A stretch of DNA of 64,000 nucleotides from Rhinopithecus roxellana (lineage: Eukaryota > Chordata > Mammalia > Primates > Cercopithecidae). Positions within the stretch are counted from its first letter, which is position 1; every line of letters begins with the position of its first letter. The notes under the pieces are model-generated. The model was not told where the DNA came from, ran no database searches, and was given only the letters and a program-made list of their open reading frames with translations. The position numbers and the translations under genes were made by a program. The stretch covers positions 127,398,235-127,462,234 of the forward strand of contig NC_044558.1 in NCBI RefSeq assembly GCF_007565055.1, in the 5' to 3' direction. This document shows positions 45,137 through 57,909 of the stretch, in pieces.

Positions 45137-48100
45137 TTTTAATAATAATTTTTGGAAAATCACTTTATACCATTTGCTTATTCTTGCTTTCTATGGTATC
45201 TGATTTTTGAGTCATTCTGCATTGTCCTTTGTATTGTTATTCTGAGGCTCCACAGGGAAAATCAACTAGTTTTTCATTAGTTTACACCATTGTAGGCACT
45301 TAGGTTTGACTCTTTTCTATTTTGCTAAGCCACTGACTGTTCTTTCATCTGTTTTCATATTTATAGAAATAGTTTGCATTATACATGTCTCCTTGCATCA
45401 AAGATAAAATTGAGTTTTCTCTTTCTTGTTCTAATTATTTTGGGGTGATTGAGAGGACAAAAAAAGTGAAAATGTTTTAACTATTTATCTTGAAATCACT
45501 TATCTAATTGACTTAAAAAAAAGAAACCCCTTTAGACTAATACAACTATAAAAGAAGAAAAAATATGTCTATTTCTTTCTTAGTAGCAAAACTACTAAGA
45601 TACTTGCATCAAACCTTACTTGAAGAAAAAAAATCTGTAACCTGAAAATGAAGGTGAGTATAAATAGCACTATTTGTTTCTGACAAGTCACTGAATGAGT
45701 GATACCTATGGTGAGTATAGACATGCTAGAGTTCTAACACACGATAGAATACACTCTTACTCCTACCTCTTTCTTAGCTTAGATATTTTGTATCCCTGTT
45801 GCATTTATGTGCCCAATCTCACATAGGTAAGTATTCATATAATCTTTATAGAAATAAGTAAAAACTGTTACCTTCTTAGGATATGAGGTGGCAATAAAGG
45901 TTAATTCCATATTTATTGTTCATGTTTATACTGAGGCAATCACTAGAGATGATACTTGGTGACTCACAAGATTAATTTTATTTTTATAAAATGGATCCTC
46001 TACAATGGATTACTTTCTATATCTTGGAGCAAGGCAATTCTTGAGCTACTTCAAATATTTTTCCACTTTATTGGAGGCTTAGTATATATTATCCTTCAAA
46101 TGTGCTATAAATCAGTTTAAATTAAAAATACTTTTATGCTTGCAGTTGGATGTCTTTTCACAGTTTTACAAAAGGAAGAATATAGGCATTCTGTTTTATT
46201 TTACTTAAAACCATTTATTTAAACTCTTGTTGGAAAGTGGAGTAGGTAACTACCTATGAGAATGATCTAGATGATACTTTTATTGGACCATCAGCCCTTT
46301 CCCCTCTTATCTCATTGCTCATTAAGAGACTTATCTGACTTTCAGGATTTCTTGAGAGCCAAACCCTGGCAATGACTTCTGCAAATAACAAACAACAGAA
46401 GCTGGTTGGAGCGGGAGGGTAAGCAGACTGTCATTGGCAACTTTTTGGAATTATGTCAAAGTGATGCAGCAGCAATCTTTTAACATTGCTGCAGGCCTTT
46501 ACCATGCCATCAAGCTCTAATCAATCAAGATGTGAAGATAGGCCCAGCACAGTGGAATTAAAAAACTAGCAAGGTCAGCATCCTACTGGCATTAGATGGT
46601 TTCCACCTGCCCCCCCTACCCCCCGCCATCCTTTTTTTTTTTCAGTATGTTTTCCCTAAAACTTTTAAAGCTAGAGTAGGGAGAACATCAGCATTTAAAA
46701 AGAGACATTGTAAATATGGCTGTGAAGATCACATGCTCCAAAAGACAATTAGGTCAACCTATTTCTTCTTCCTCTTTTTTTTTTTTTTGCATGATGTAGG
46801 TTAAAAAAAGATTTCTACTAAAGAACGACTGAACTTACTTTATAGGATATATGGGATGGATCTGGATGTGTATGGGATGTGTCTGTATTTACAGGGATAA
46901 ACAAAATATGAATTAGAGGTTGAAAGAGGAGAAGTTGGACAATTTAAGATAAGGAAAAGGCAAAACTAAAGATCATTCATATTAAGCTTAGTATGTTGTT
47001 AAAACTCACTAGCTATCATTTTAGATAATTTTTATAATAGATAATAACAGTGTTACATTTCTTTTGGAAGGTAAAAGGAAAGAAAAATTACTCTGATCAT
47101 CATGGTGCAGTTGTAAGAACTTAATGAAATTTTCTTCTAGTTTAAGATATTACTAAACACAGCAACATTCAGCAGATTATGTAAAGTAACTGATTTCATT
47201 TTCTAAGAATTTATTTCTTTAATTTTTAATTTTGTCACTATAAGATTCAACTAGCTTTATATTTAGCAGCAAATTTCATTTTTTGTTTTTGTGACGGAAC
47301 CTTAAGAATACTGAATGATCTGTGCATGGGAACTATCATTCTGCTAATTTCTTACAGGAATAAGAAATGTATATTGACTTGAAATCAAGTTTTAATTGTA
47401 TGGCACATTTCTATACCAGTTCCCTAACACAGTATGCCAGAGAATAAATAATAGTAACAGGAATACAGATTAATTCACAACTTTTAACTGTGATAACTTT
47501 CTCTCTTTGAAAGATATGTTTAGAGACATAAACCTGAAGACATCTACCAGTACTGTTCATTAAAGCCTATAGTAAACGACTAACTTTCCCACATCTCTGA
47601 CACTGAAAACTGTCAGGAGCATTGATTTGGAAGAGGCTTATAGAAATTTAGAGTCACAAAAAAATTTAGAGATCATCTCTCAGCCAATACTGCCTAGATT
47701 TTTGCCTTTCTAAAATAATGCAGTCTTCATCCATTGAAATAAAATGTTGTTAAATATTTTGATGCTAATATTTACCCTGAACACATGCACTCTATTAAAA
47801 AGATCCTAAAGAAGCATAGCATGCTGACTCTTTTAAGGTTGGAAATCCATCCCTAAAGGAGAAATAGCCATCTTTCTTTCACAGGATCATCCTAGCAGCT
47901 GTACTGTTCATTTTTGTCCATTTCTTGATATTGCCTCCATTAATTAGCTTCTTTTTCTTAGACTTACTCATAAGTCTAATGTTCTTTAACCAACTTTGAT
48001 TTCTTGTCCTTGTTTTGAAACATTTTCTTTCATTACTAAAATTCTCAGAATGAGCTACTCTTTTCGCACCTGTTTTATTTCCATTCATTGTGAAATCTTC

Positions 48101-48489
48101 GCATTTTTGATCTTCGACTCTCATATCCAACAAAAAGAGTCTCCTGAAAGCTCTCACTTTCTGTTCACCAAATACAGCGACCACTTTCTTGTCATTAGTA
48201 GATTTTAATGTTCGGAAGCCTGCTGCATTCCTAAACCACATTTAAATTCTCCCTGTGACCAAAGTTTCTGAGCATGCATTAGCCTTTCAAAACCTTCAAA
48301 AAGAAAGGCTCCCAGCTCCTTTCTTGCACCTTCCCTGCAGCATCTCCAAATCTTCCACTCTCTTGGCGGTCCAGACTCTGCTGTCACCCCCTGTACTGGC
48401 ACTGTCAGACCCTGCTGTTCTACTGTTCTCTATTTGCACTGCCTGTTCCTGTCCCTGTCCCTGTCCCTTATGTAACTCCTGAACATTTA
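45137..48489. other. long stretch without recognised repeat
   Basis: About 3.3 kb of mostly AT-rich DNA with no gene that I can support. It includes a moderately GC-balanced patch at 46370-46600. A minus-strand frame of 120 codons (47879-48241) is open and lysine-rich but matches nothing that I recognise. The hexamer tgtccc is repeated three times near 48450. Confidence 0.4.
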
Positions 48490-48625
48490 TTTTATTCATC
48501 TTTCACCTTAAATGCCATTTTCTTCAAAAAAACCTAACCTTCCATCCTTCAATTCAAAATTAAGGGGTGTTTCTTGTGTACTTTCAAATATTGTATTTCA
48601 TTGTAGTCTTTACATTCATTAATTC
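48490..48625 (+). mobile_element. possible L2 fragment
   Basis: 'aaatgccattttcttcaaaa' and the following segment weakly resemble L2 3' text. Short and uncertain. Confidence 0.35.
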
Positions 48626-50410
48626 ATTATGCTGGGTCAACCAGACACATAATATCAAGAGCTCATACTCTAGTGAAGAAACAGATACTCAAAAAGATTT
48701 TAAAATGCTACTAAGTAGTATTCTAAGGGTATGCACTTTTGCTCTGGGATGCTAATGGAAGGGCTGCCAAAATTGTGTGAGGGAGCTGAGTAATGCTTCC
48801 TGAATGTGAAGCATGAATTGGAATTCACCTAGCAAAAAATATGGGAAGGGTTTTCTAGGGCTTTGTCCATCTATTCAGAAAACATTCACATAATGCCTAT
48901 TAGGTGCCAGACATTGTATTAAACACCGAAGACTAAAAACCAAAAAGCTATAACATCAGCAATGGTGATAAAAACACCTTCTTTCTTTCCTAAAGAAGAC
49001 AAAGAACATTGATTTTAAAAAAAGTTTTTCTAAAATTTAATCTGGACATGCTTTCTGAGTGTCTACCATGTTCCTTTCACATGCTCGAGTTACACGTGTT
49101 AGCACATAGTAGGTACTCCAAAATTTTTGTTGAAAATTGAGAACAAATGAATGAATATTCTTTACCTGTAGTGGCTATCATTGCCATCGTAACTATAGTT
49201 ATGTATTTAAACAATTATATTTTGTGTGAGTATAAACACAAAATGTGGACGGTCTGAGGATCAACTAACCCAGCACTGTAGCAGCCAGAGATGGCTAAAA
49301 GAGGCAAGAGGGATTGAACAGAGTCCTAAAGAAAAAGTACGAGTTTATCAGACAAAGTGTAACAAGTTCATTTAGAAGCCAAGAATCACAGAGGCTGTAT
49401 TGTATTCTGGAAAGGTTAATAACTGCCATGGCTGGAGAATAGGGGGAGTGTGTAGGAAGATTTGCTAAAAACACATTCTTGGCTGACACTGCTGTTGCTC
49501 CTTTGATCATGGATCCTGATTTCTGAGTAGTTGCCTCTGTCACTCTTGCCTCAGGATACCAGTGGGAGAAGTTTTAGAGAAGCCTGTGAGATTTATATCT
49601 TCATGAGATCTGCTTGACTGCATTGTGGAGACTAATTGGAGTCTGGAAAGGGAAGGTAGAGGAAAACAAGAGACTATTTTGCACTACTTATGTGAAAGAT
49701 GTAGGTAGCCTAGCCTAGAGTGAAACCATTGCAAATGCATTTAGGAGATAAAATCAGCCAGTTAACAGGGTTGGTGTTGGTGGGAAGTGGGAGCTGATGG
49801 CAAAACAGATGACAAGGATGTCTCTTAGTGTTATGGCTTGTGGGCCCAGAGAGATGGTGGTACCATCACTGAGATAAAGCATATAGGGGAAGGAACTCGT
49901 GTGAGGAGATAAGTTCTCTGTTGGACATACTGTGTTTGAGGGTTTTTCTGTATTTTTTTACTAGGTAGCAAACTTCTTGAGGACAACGCTTATGAATTGT
50001 CACCATTTTATACTCAGAGATGAGCTTACAGTAGGTGCTTATAATACAAGAGTTTCCCTTTTGGTGTCATATATATATTAATTTATATATATGATCATAT
50101 ATATTTATATGCTATATATATAAGTAATATATATAAATATATTCTTCTTTTTCCAAAAATACTTACTGTAGTGCTGAATTATGGTTATTCTACCTTGAAA
50201 TTTAAATATTTCTTAAATTATGTAAAATATTTTGGTTTCATTATAAAATATTGGTACATGAAGGGAATTATCCCTTTAATGTAGTTCTTGTTTTCCACTT
50301 GTTTCAAGTGGTAGAAATAAGAAAATTAATTACAAAAACTTTTATAATTAAGATTAATCCAAGATTATGATTTAATAAAGTTTAATTAGTGAAGAGAAGA
50401 GAACCTTTAA
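48626..50410. other. unclassified DNA with an AT-only tract
   Basis: No gene. 'taggtgccagacattgtatt' at 48901 and the text at 49055-49150 are faint MIR/L2 remnants. A TA-rich low-complexity tract lies at 50069-50142. Confidence 0.35.
50069..50142. repeat. TA-rich low-complexity tract
   Basis: Nearly pure A/T with repeated 'tatata' blocks, only two G and two C near the edges and at 50091. Confidence 0.85.
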
Positions 50411-50731
50411 AAGTTGGGGACGGCCGGGCGCGGTGGCTCAAGCCTGTAATCCCAGCACTTTGGGAGGCTGAGACGGGCGGATCACGAGGTCAGGAGATCG
50501 AGACCATCCTGGCTAACACGGTGAAACCCCGTCTCTACTAAAAAATACAAAAAACTAGCCGGGCGATGTGGCGGGCGCCTGTAGTCCCAGCTACTTGGGA
50601 GGCTGAGGCAGGAGAATGGCGTGAACCCGGGAGGCGGAGCTTGCAGTGAGCTGAGATCCGGCCACTGCACTCCAGCCTGGGCGACAGAGCGAGACTCTGT
50701 CTCAAAAAAAAAAAAAAAAAAAGTTGGGGAC
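50411..50731 (+). mobile_element. young AluYR, sense, with perfect TSD
   Basis: A full-length Alu (50422-50720) starts ggccgggcgcggtggctc and has a pure A tail. The TSD aagttggggac is exact at 50411-50421 and 50721-50731. Very few differences from the AluYR consensus as I remember it, many intact CpG sites and the 'gatccggccactgc' signature at 50656 all indicate a recent, Old World monkey-lineage insertion. Confidence 0.95.
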
Positions 50732-52000
50732 ACTAATTAGGTATTTAACCTAGAGCTGATAAATGAGAAGCATAAAAAATGTGAATGAAACAACAAAATA
50801 TTGTCCCTCTAAAGTAAGGCAGTAGAAGTTTCTCACTGTTATTGATTGCCTCTCTGTCAGGAATGTTAATCTTTTATGGATCTAGAGCCCACAGCTTCTA
50901 GTGACGCAGTTTGAAGATACACAAATAAACCCATGCTAACCCCAGGAAATAAATTGCACAGAGGTATCTCCTGGTTGGCAAACAGCATGGACATTCTAAT
51001 ATTTGTTGCCAACAATTAGTCACCTGACTCCTTTTATGGGTGGCTATCTGGTGACTGATGTAATGGTAAGCGTGTATTATTCCTATTGACCATGTGTTAA
51101 GGAGCCACGGGACACAGACACTATACAGAACAGATTGCAAGAAATAACCAAGACGGATGAAGTGCTGGGTAAGAAAACAGTGACAAGTGTAAAACTGTCA
51201 CATGATTAAATCTGGAAAAATACTCTATACAATGAGGGTATTTATTGCAGGAGCCACCGTTGAATAATGCCATCTTCATTCATCACATCTTTCCTGCAAA
51301 ATATTTTCTCATACTATGGAGCAGGTCCATCTGATGGAATTAAGTTTTCTTCGTTAGTACCACAGATTTTCCGAATGCCCTGTAGAAGCACATAGATTGC
51401 CCTTTCTCTTGTTCTTTCTTTAGTATTTTAGTCCTACTCAACCCTGCTATTTGCAAAAGAGGAAGATGGTTTTGACAAAGACAACCAGGATGATGAATGG
51501 AATTTAATTTATGCAACATTCACGTAGGGTGAGTCCTCTGGGTAAATCACCATGGTAGCACTTCCTCCTCCCTCTCCACGATATGTTCTGCTTGGCTGAC
51601 TCAACTCCCTCTGAGACGCTTGGCACTTAAGGTTATGTAAGCAGTGCAGAAATGTTCAAATATTCATCACAAGTATGGCCACATGAAAGAGAAGAAAAAA
51701 CAAAAATAGAAGGAGGAGTCTGAGGTAAATAGCTATTTAAATCAGCGAGGATAAACTGAAGAATAGAAAGGGATTTGGAGACCTAATTTGGAATAAAGGA
51801 TTTACTCCCTGAGGTGATAAATAAAATAGATTTGAGCCGTGTTTACACTGCTAAAATATTATTGACTGACCTTTAGTCCAAGCTGATTTCAATCCCTTTC
51901 CCATGCTACTCAATAAAGCCAAAGAAAATTATTTTATTTCATCATGGGAAGATAATAGTTTCTTCTATTTATAAAAAGTGAGCTACTTATTATTATGGCT
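50732..52000. other. unclassified DNA
   Basis: No gene or repeat recognised. Confidence 0.35.
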
Positions 52001-52342
52001 TATATTTTTCTTTTCCTGTCTTTCTTTTTTATTTTATTTATTTATTTTTTTGAGGCAGAATCTCTCTCTGTCACTAGGCTGGAGTGCAGTGCTGCAGTCT
52101 CGGCTCACTGCAACTTCTGCCTCTGGGATTCAAGCGATTCTCCTGCCTCAGCCTCCTGAGTACCTGGGATTACAGGTGTGTGCCATCACGTCCAGTTAAT
52201 TTTTGTATTTTTAATAGATACAGGGTTTCACCATGTTGGCCAGGATAGTCTCGATCTCCTAACCTTGTGATCTGCCCGCCTCAGCCTCCCAAAGTGTGAG
52301 GATTACAGGCGTGAGCCACTGTGCCCGGCCTATATTTTTCTT
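52001..52342 (-). mobile_element. Alu, antisense, with TSD
   Basis: A full-length Alu (about 52013-52330) with a degraded TTTA-type tail. Flanks tatatttttctt at 52001-52012 and 52331-52342 are identical. Confidence 0.93.
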
Positions 52343-53449
52343 CCTTATCAACATATCCAGCCATTCATATGGTAAATTGTTATCTATCCAGAAAGGCTTT
52401 CCCAGAGATTAGAATCAGAGCAGACAGCAACCTATGTCCAACTATGGATACTAAAAAAATATTGAATGATTTGGGCCTGACTACAGAGATGATTTAAGAA
52501 TTTAGTTTGCTCATTTTCTAGTAAGGAAAGTATTCTAACCATGAGACTAAGCCCTTCATAAACCAACAAATAATTAATTAACAAGGGATTTACTCTGAAA
52601 TGAAAAGTTTTAGTCTGTGTCACACTGTGTATTAATTTCTCTTATAATTAGTGTCACCATTGAATGATTAACTTATGAACAATTACAAATGGCTAAGTGT
52701 GCTAAGTTTCCTTCCTTAATTGGTTGAGAAATATAGGTGAGTATTTTCATAATGCTAAAACCACTTGGGTATATAAGCACTGATATTTTCATTAATAGAA
52801 GGAATAGAGCTTAGTAAATTTGTTTGGGAAACACCTTTAGGTCTCAATTTGGCTTTTAATTTTGGATTGGATTTACACTGTTGACTTGGAACCATTTTGC
52901 ATGCTTGTATAAAATAGGTACCAAGACAAGAGAGTGTATAAATATAATATAGATGTTTTCTTATGAGCTAAAATGGAAATTATTCTTGCACTCTATAAAA
53001 CAATTTGACTGTTATCAATTCTGGGAAGATAGACTTTGGCTATCTCTATCATTCTTTTAAATCTCTCATAGACATCCCTTATAAAAATGACAATTTAGGA
53101 GAAATTAAACAAATTCATTTGGAAATAAAGGAAAACAATGTTCAATTATATTAGATGCTTTTGTCTTTACATACTGATAAAGAACCATGAGCAAAAAAAG
53201 GGACAAAACATAGGCCATTTTGCTAATATAAAAATAGAATTGGATATATGTACAAAGGGTTGAAAGGGAGAAGGATGTCTCCATTGCCACCAGCCTAGTT
53301 CAGGCCACTCTCTCTCTTGTTTAGACTGTGATACTTGATTCCTAACTGTTCTCCATGCTTTCACTTTTGTCTTTCTTCCATCCATTCTCTGTAAAAGCTG
53401 GTGATTTTTTATACCCCATGCCCTCTCCTGCTTAGGACTGTACGCATAT
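52343..53449. other. unclassified DNA
   Basis: No gene or repeat recognised. Confidence 0.35.
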
Positions 53450-53700
53450 ATTATGCATCAGTTCCTTTGCCTGGACTATCAATCCTGAAGTCAGCTCTCT
53501 TTGAAGTCTACTTCTCCAATAAGTCTTCCATGACCATAATTTCTGACGCAAATTCCTGCCTCCTCATCTCCATTGTCCATCTGCTGTTCATGGTACACCC
53601 AGTATGTTTTTATAGCTGTTATTACAATTGTGTAACAATTATATTTATATGTGTTTGTTTTTTTCCTTTTCACTAAACAATAAGATCTCTGAGACCCTCA
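53450..53700 (+). mobile_element. L2 fragment, sense
   Basis: 'ttcctttgcctggactatca' (53462), 'gaagtctacttctcca' and 'taagtcttccatgacc' follow the L2 3' half. The 91-codon frame at 53401 is this repeat. Confidence 0.65.
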
Positions 53701-54809
53701 CACAGCCTTGAGAGTAGGCACTCAGAAAAAAGAGAAGAAGGAAAGGAAGAAGAAAGTGGTGGCAAAAATAAGGCAGAGAGGAGGAGCTCATACAAAATAT
53801 TTGGTGAATGAATAATAGGCTACTTTTTTGGTGTGATATGCCCAAAACACTCAGTTCAAAAAGTTTACTCATTGAATTAATTATAGACTTAAAGGTAGCT
53901 TAAAGAGCCATTAAGTAGAAATAGATCTTTTAAATAGAAATATTCAAAAATAAAACAAGTGAAAAAAAGATAAATAATGACCTAAGGCACATTCAAACAA
54001 AGTCTGAAAGAATCCAATGTTCTGGATGCTTATCTGATTTAAATGTGCAGACTTCTCAGAGTTCTGTCATTACTCACAATTACGCTGACAGTGGAGTTCC
54101 CAAACATTGTCTGACCACCATCTGGTTCAACATTTTCAATCACTCCCTGGAATTTCATTTAGTGCTTCCAGGCATTTTGGTCAGATACTCATTTCTGCAA
54201 TTCCAATTTCAATGAAATTGCAGAATCTGATCAGCAAATCATTTTAAAGGAATTTTCTCAGGGAAGGCTAGAAGAAAGTATCATGCCATTTCTTCTCTTC
54301 TTTTAAAACTCATGTGATAAGTGCCTCATTTAATTTAGCATTATTATATAACTTTTTTTTGCAAACATGTATGTTGTGTTCTCAGATTCACCACAAATAA
54401 CTCTTGGTTTAATTCCAGTTTAGTGGATGTTTCATGGCAAAAAAAAAAAAGACTTAAAATAGAGCCTGCTGCTAAACATGCAAGCAATTGCTCCTTCACT
54501 TTTGCACACTGAAATTATTTATCATTGCAACCATCTAAAACGTACACCAGATAATAACACTTGGACTGTCTTATTTGGTACTACATATAAGATGTTAAAT
54601 AATTTGGATAATATTTGAATTTGCAAGTTATGATTTTTAAAAATCTTTCAGTTTAAACATTTTTATTTTTCATAATACAAGAATCATTGGTCTTTTAGTC
54701 CATTTAGAAAAAAGTTTGGCAACAATAATTTTTAGATATGGTATTGCTATTTATTATGTGTCATTGCTATGCACAGTACATATTGTGTATATTGCTGTGT
54801 GTCATTGCC
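53701..54809. other. unclassified AT-rich DNA
   Basis: No gene or repeat recognised; an 11-A run is at 54440. Confidence 0.35.
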
Positions 54810-54873
54810 AAACATGGCATCAGTGAAGTGGTGGTTTAGTTTTCGTGATCAGCGGGAATGCATGAAAGAATTG
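54810..54873 (+). repeat. dispersed direct repeat, copy 1
   Basis: About 60 bases related to 55495-55560, both reading 'atggcatcagtga' and 'gtgatcag.gggaatgca'. Confidence 0.7.
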
Positions 54874-55058
54874 CTATTTGTTTCTCTCAGAAAGGAATGT
54901 CTTTTGCATGAAACTTAGTTCCTTATTTGCCCTCAAATTATTATTTTTAAGTTGATTGTGTTAAGTAACTTGTCTATCTGATTAATTAAGTTCTCAAACT
55001 GTGCTTATCTGACTCTCCCTTTCTGTATCCATTGCGGATTTCTGCACTTGGTGCTACA

Positions 55059-55620
55059 GTGTTACTGACCACCAGTTCTTGGGGTCTCAGTGCAATAGAA
55101 ATTCACATGTGGCCAAAAATGTTTTTCCAGAGGAGGCTTCCTTGGAGCTTATGCCCAGGCATAAGGGAGGCAGCACAAAAGAGAAAGAGAGGATTCCCTG
55201 CCTGACGCCACAAAAAGAGCTGGTACGGCTTTTTTTACTAGACAAAGCACAGGAATTGACATTAAAGGTAGGGTATGCAGGCTGGGCAGGGCAAAGCACA
55301 TGAGGGATAGGGTGTGCAGGTCAACATATCTGGTTGCCATGGTTATCTTGAGTAATGGGCCACCTGGTGGTCTGGCCACTGGCAACAAGGATGTAAATCA
55401 ATTGCTCAGCATTCCTTCCAGAGGTGGGACACTCTGCAAGCTTGGTTATTTCCTAAGGCCAGTTCCTGGAACTCTTTAAGTAAAAGGCATGGTTAAACAT
55501 TATGGCATCAGTGAGGTAGCTGTATGGGTTTTGTGATCAGTGGGAATGCAGGACAAGATGCCCTAGTGGGGGCGAGCTGAAGCCAAGCCCTCTTCTGTCT
55601 CAGCAATACTGAGTTTGAAT
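55059..55620 (+). other. unidentified, possibly LTR-like segment
   Basis: Less AT-rich DNA starting tgttactgaccacc. It contains copy 2 of the direct repeat (55495-55560). Several frames overlap on both strands (55079-55388) without a recognised protein. An old LTR is one possibility; I cannot identify it. Confidence 0.25.
55495..55560 (+). repeat. dispersed direct repeat, copy 2
   Basis: Partner of 54810-54873, roughly 80% alike by eye, about 680 bases downstream. Confidence 0.7.
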
Positions 55621-55622
55621 AT

Positions 55623-56075
55623 ATGTCTCATTTTTGTAACATACTGTGTTATGTCCTTGGGCTGCTGGTTTTCCACCTTCTTCAAACCTATTTGGCAGCT
55701 AGTCTTTCCAATGAGAGAGTTATGTTAAACTTCCCAACTAACATTCAAGATCTTTTGTTTATTTTATTGATTTGCCCTTCAGCTATACCTATCCACAAAC
55801 CTCCAACTTTAGATCAATATAAGCAACCCCTTCTGCTTCTGTGCTATGGCTGCCAGCACCATGGGAGAAAAGTCGCACAACTGTGTGGATTGATGCCACT
55901 GCAAATTTATGGTTTCCAATCTCAGCTGAGCCTGCAACTCAGGTCGATAATCCTTTTAGCAATCTCTGGTCAGTTCCCATGCCCATTACTTCAGCTAGCA
56001 TGCCAAACTTTAACCACTCTTCTCACGCCCTTTCTGACCACCCCTCACCCTGCAGCCATGAAAAATGAACAATGA
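55623..56075 (+). other. 150-codon open frame, unrecognised
   Basis: Apart from the TCP1 copy this is the longest open frame in the window. The translation is rich in Leu, His and Pro, with a hydrophobic start (MSHFCNILCYVLGLLVFHLL) that could resemble a membrane segment. A second frame (55841-56068) is open across the same place. I see no domain, no upstream promoter and no splice context. It may be a relic of an unidentified repeat. I do not call it a gene. Confidence 0.2.
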
Positions 56076-56544
56076 TCTTGCCTCCTACCTTTAAAATAAA
56101 AGTAAAAGAAAAAAAAACAGCCCACAAACTTCTAGCATTCAAATTTTTCTGTACTTCAGTACAATTTCTATTTTGAATTCCTGTTCTACTAAGATGGCAG
56201 AAACTTAATTCTCTCAGGCAAACAGTGATTCCCACTGGCCCTTTACTTTCTCCCTGGGTTGTGACTATGTTGGGGGAGGGGGATGCCTAAAAAGGCATAA
56301 AGGGCTTTCTGCTCTTGATGTCATCTGGCCACAGAGGCATCTTCTGAGCCCTCTCTTTCCCATCTAGTTCTTGATCAGTCATTGATGTGGCTTTCTTAGA
56401 CATGTTAGTTTCTGTGTGCATGGCTTTTGAGTCAGAGGACCCCTTCCCTACTGATATGAAACTCTTGGGCCCACTTTGGGAGTGCTTTTTGCTTCTCCCA
56501 GACAAAAAGCAGGGATGTCTAGGAGATCGCCGGAGCCTCCATCT
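56076..56544. other. unclassified DNA
   Basis: No gene or repeat recognised. A minus-strand frame (56287-56568) overlaps a plus-strand one; both look like chance. Confidence 0.3.
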
Positions 56545-56890
56545 GCTTAGGCTTGTGGTTCTCCACAATGACTGGATGGAAGAATCACCTGACAGGCTTT
56601 ACAGCTACCAATACCTGGGGCAGGACTTCTCAAAGTGTGGTCCAAGAACACCATTATTCAGACTCACCTGAAGACCACTGAGAAACTCAAATTCTTAGCA
56701 CATGCTAGACCTACTGAATCACAAACTGTGTGGGTGGTATCCAGAAATCTGCATTTTTAAAAAGAAGTCCTCCTGGTGGTTCCGATATCCACTAAAGTTT
56801 GAGATCCTGCCCTGGGAAAGGGCCTGAATATTAGCATAGTTCCCAGGGAGTTTCAATGTTTGACTGGAAATGAGAACCGCTGGCTTCGAC
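56545..56890 (+). mobile_element. outer MER5-like element
   Basis: The element spans 56553-56882, with ends ttgtggttctc and gagaaccgctg. Flanks gcttaggc and gcttcgac match at 6 of 8. Its centre is interrupted by a second MER5-like element at 56621-56809. Confidence 0.7.
56613..56817 (+). mobile_element. inner MER5A-like element
   Basis: The element spans 56621-56809, with ends caggacttctc and gagatcctg and the middle 'gacctactgaatcacaaact' (56708). Flanks acctgggg and ccctggga match at 6 of 8. Confidence 0.75.
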
Positions 56891-57909
56891 ATATCAGAAA
56901 ACCACGATTTTGGGGGGTTTTGCCACCTCCCCAAGACTCTGCTGGGGGAAATGAGATGTCAGTTCTATCTGATTTAGAACCCACACATGTATCATGTATC
57001 CGGCGTCTTCTTACCTCTCTGGCTTAGCTCTGGAAACAGGGCACAGAATCCCTGTCTGTATGTCCTAGCCACATCCCACCATTTTTCTTCTGACTCTTTT
57101 GCCTCTCCTCAGCTTACAGAATCCTTTTCTTCACTTGGGGAGTGTGGGGAGTGTGGGTGAGGAGAGAATCACTCTAGTGCATGATGTTTTTCTCCAAAAT
57201 GTTTTACTGTAAACTGTAAGAGCTTCCTCTCTATTCTCCCAAGGACCCAGGATGCTGAAATCCAAAAGCCAGGCAGGAACCCTCCCCCTCCACTCTCTTT
57301 ACTTCCTGTTGTCACATCAAAAACTCAAATGTGCAGGAAAATTGGTTATTTTTTTAAATCTATATTTCAGATAAATTTTTAACGTGTGCCCTCATTCTCC
57401 TAAAGTGGGAGAAAGTTCATCTCAGGTGGTCAATTCAGGAATCCCCTCATACTTTATGCTGAGTTGTATATGGGTGTTCTTTCTGGTGGGGTGAGAGAGA
57501 GCTAAGTAATACCAGGGCATCTCATAGGTGGAGAGGACGGCAGACCTGAAGGAGCTGCCTGGGAGAAGAATGAGCAATATTTTCCCAGGGAACTGCACGA
57601 AAGCAGGTTGGAACATGAGTGCGTTGGTGAAGCTCTACAAGGCCGGTGAAATTGAGCGCTGTATTTTTTCACTGTTTTCACCAGTATCTTGGAAGTTATT
57701 AGAGTCCAGAACTTAGATGCAACCCTCCGAAAATAGGTGTGTGAGGAGTCACCTAGTTGATATATATTAAGTTTCTGTGACTCTTGGCATACTCTCAAGC
57801 TTGAATGAGAAATTTAGTTAAGCAAGAAAAAAGTGAAGAAAGTTACATTACCTGGGAATGTGGCCTGAGGTTGCTCCTGCTATACCTCTCTGTAATAGTC
57901 CTTATTACA
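56891..57909. other. unclassified DNA
   Basis: No gene recognised. Overlapping frames on both strands at 57422-57798 show no known domain. Confidence 0.35.

Noticed and set aside
47879..48241. 120-codon lysine-rich minus-strand frame
   Set aside because: No recognised protein, no adjoining exon or poly(A) feature, and AT-rich DNA of this length is expected to give a few such frames.
48448..48470. Three tgtccc units
   Set aside because: Too few copies to call a minisatellite; within expected simple-sequence noise.
50482..50733. 83-codon minus-strand frame
   Set aside because: It is the antisense of the AluYR at 50422, the usual Alu-derived frame beginning with poly-Phe.
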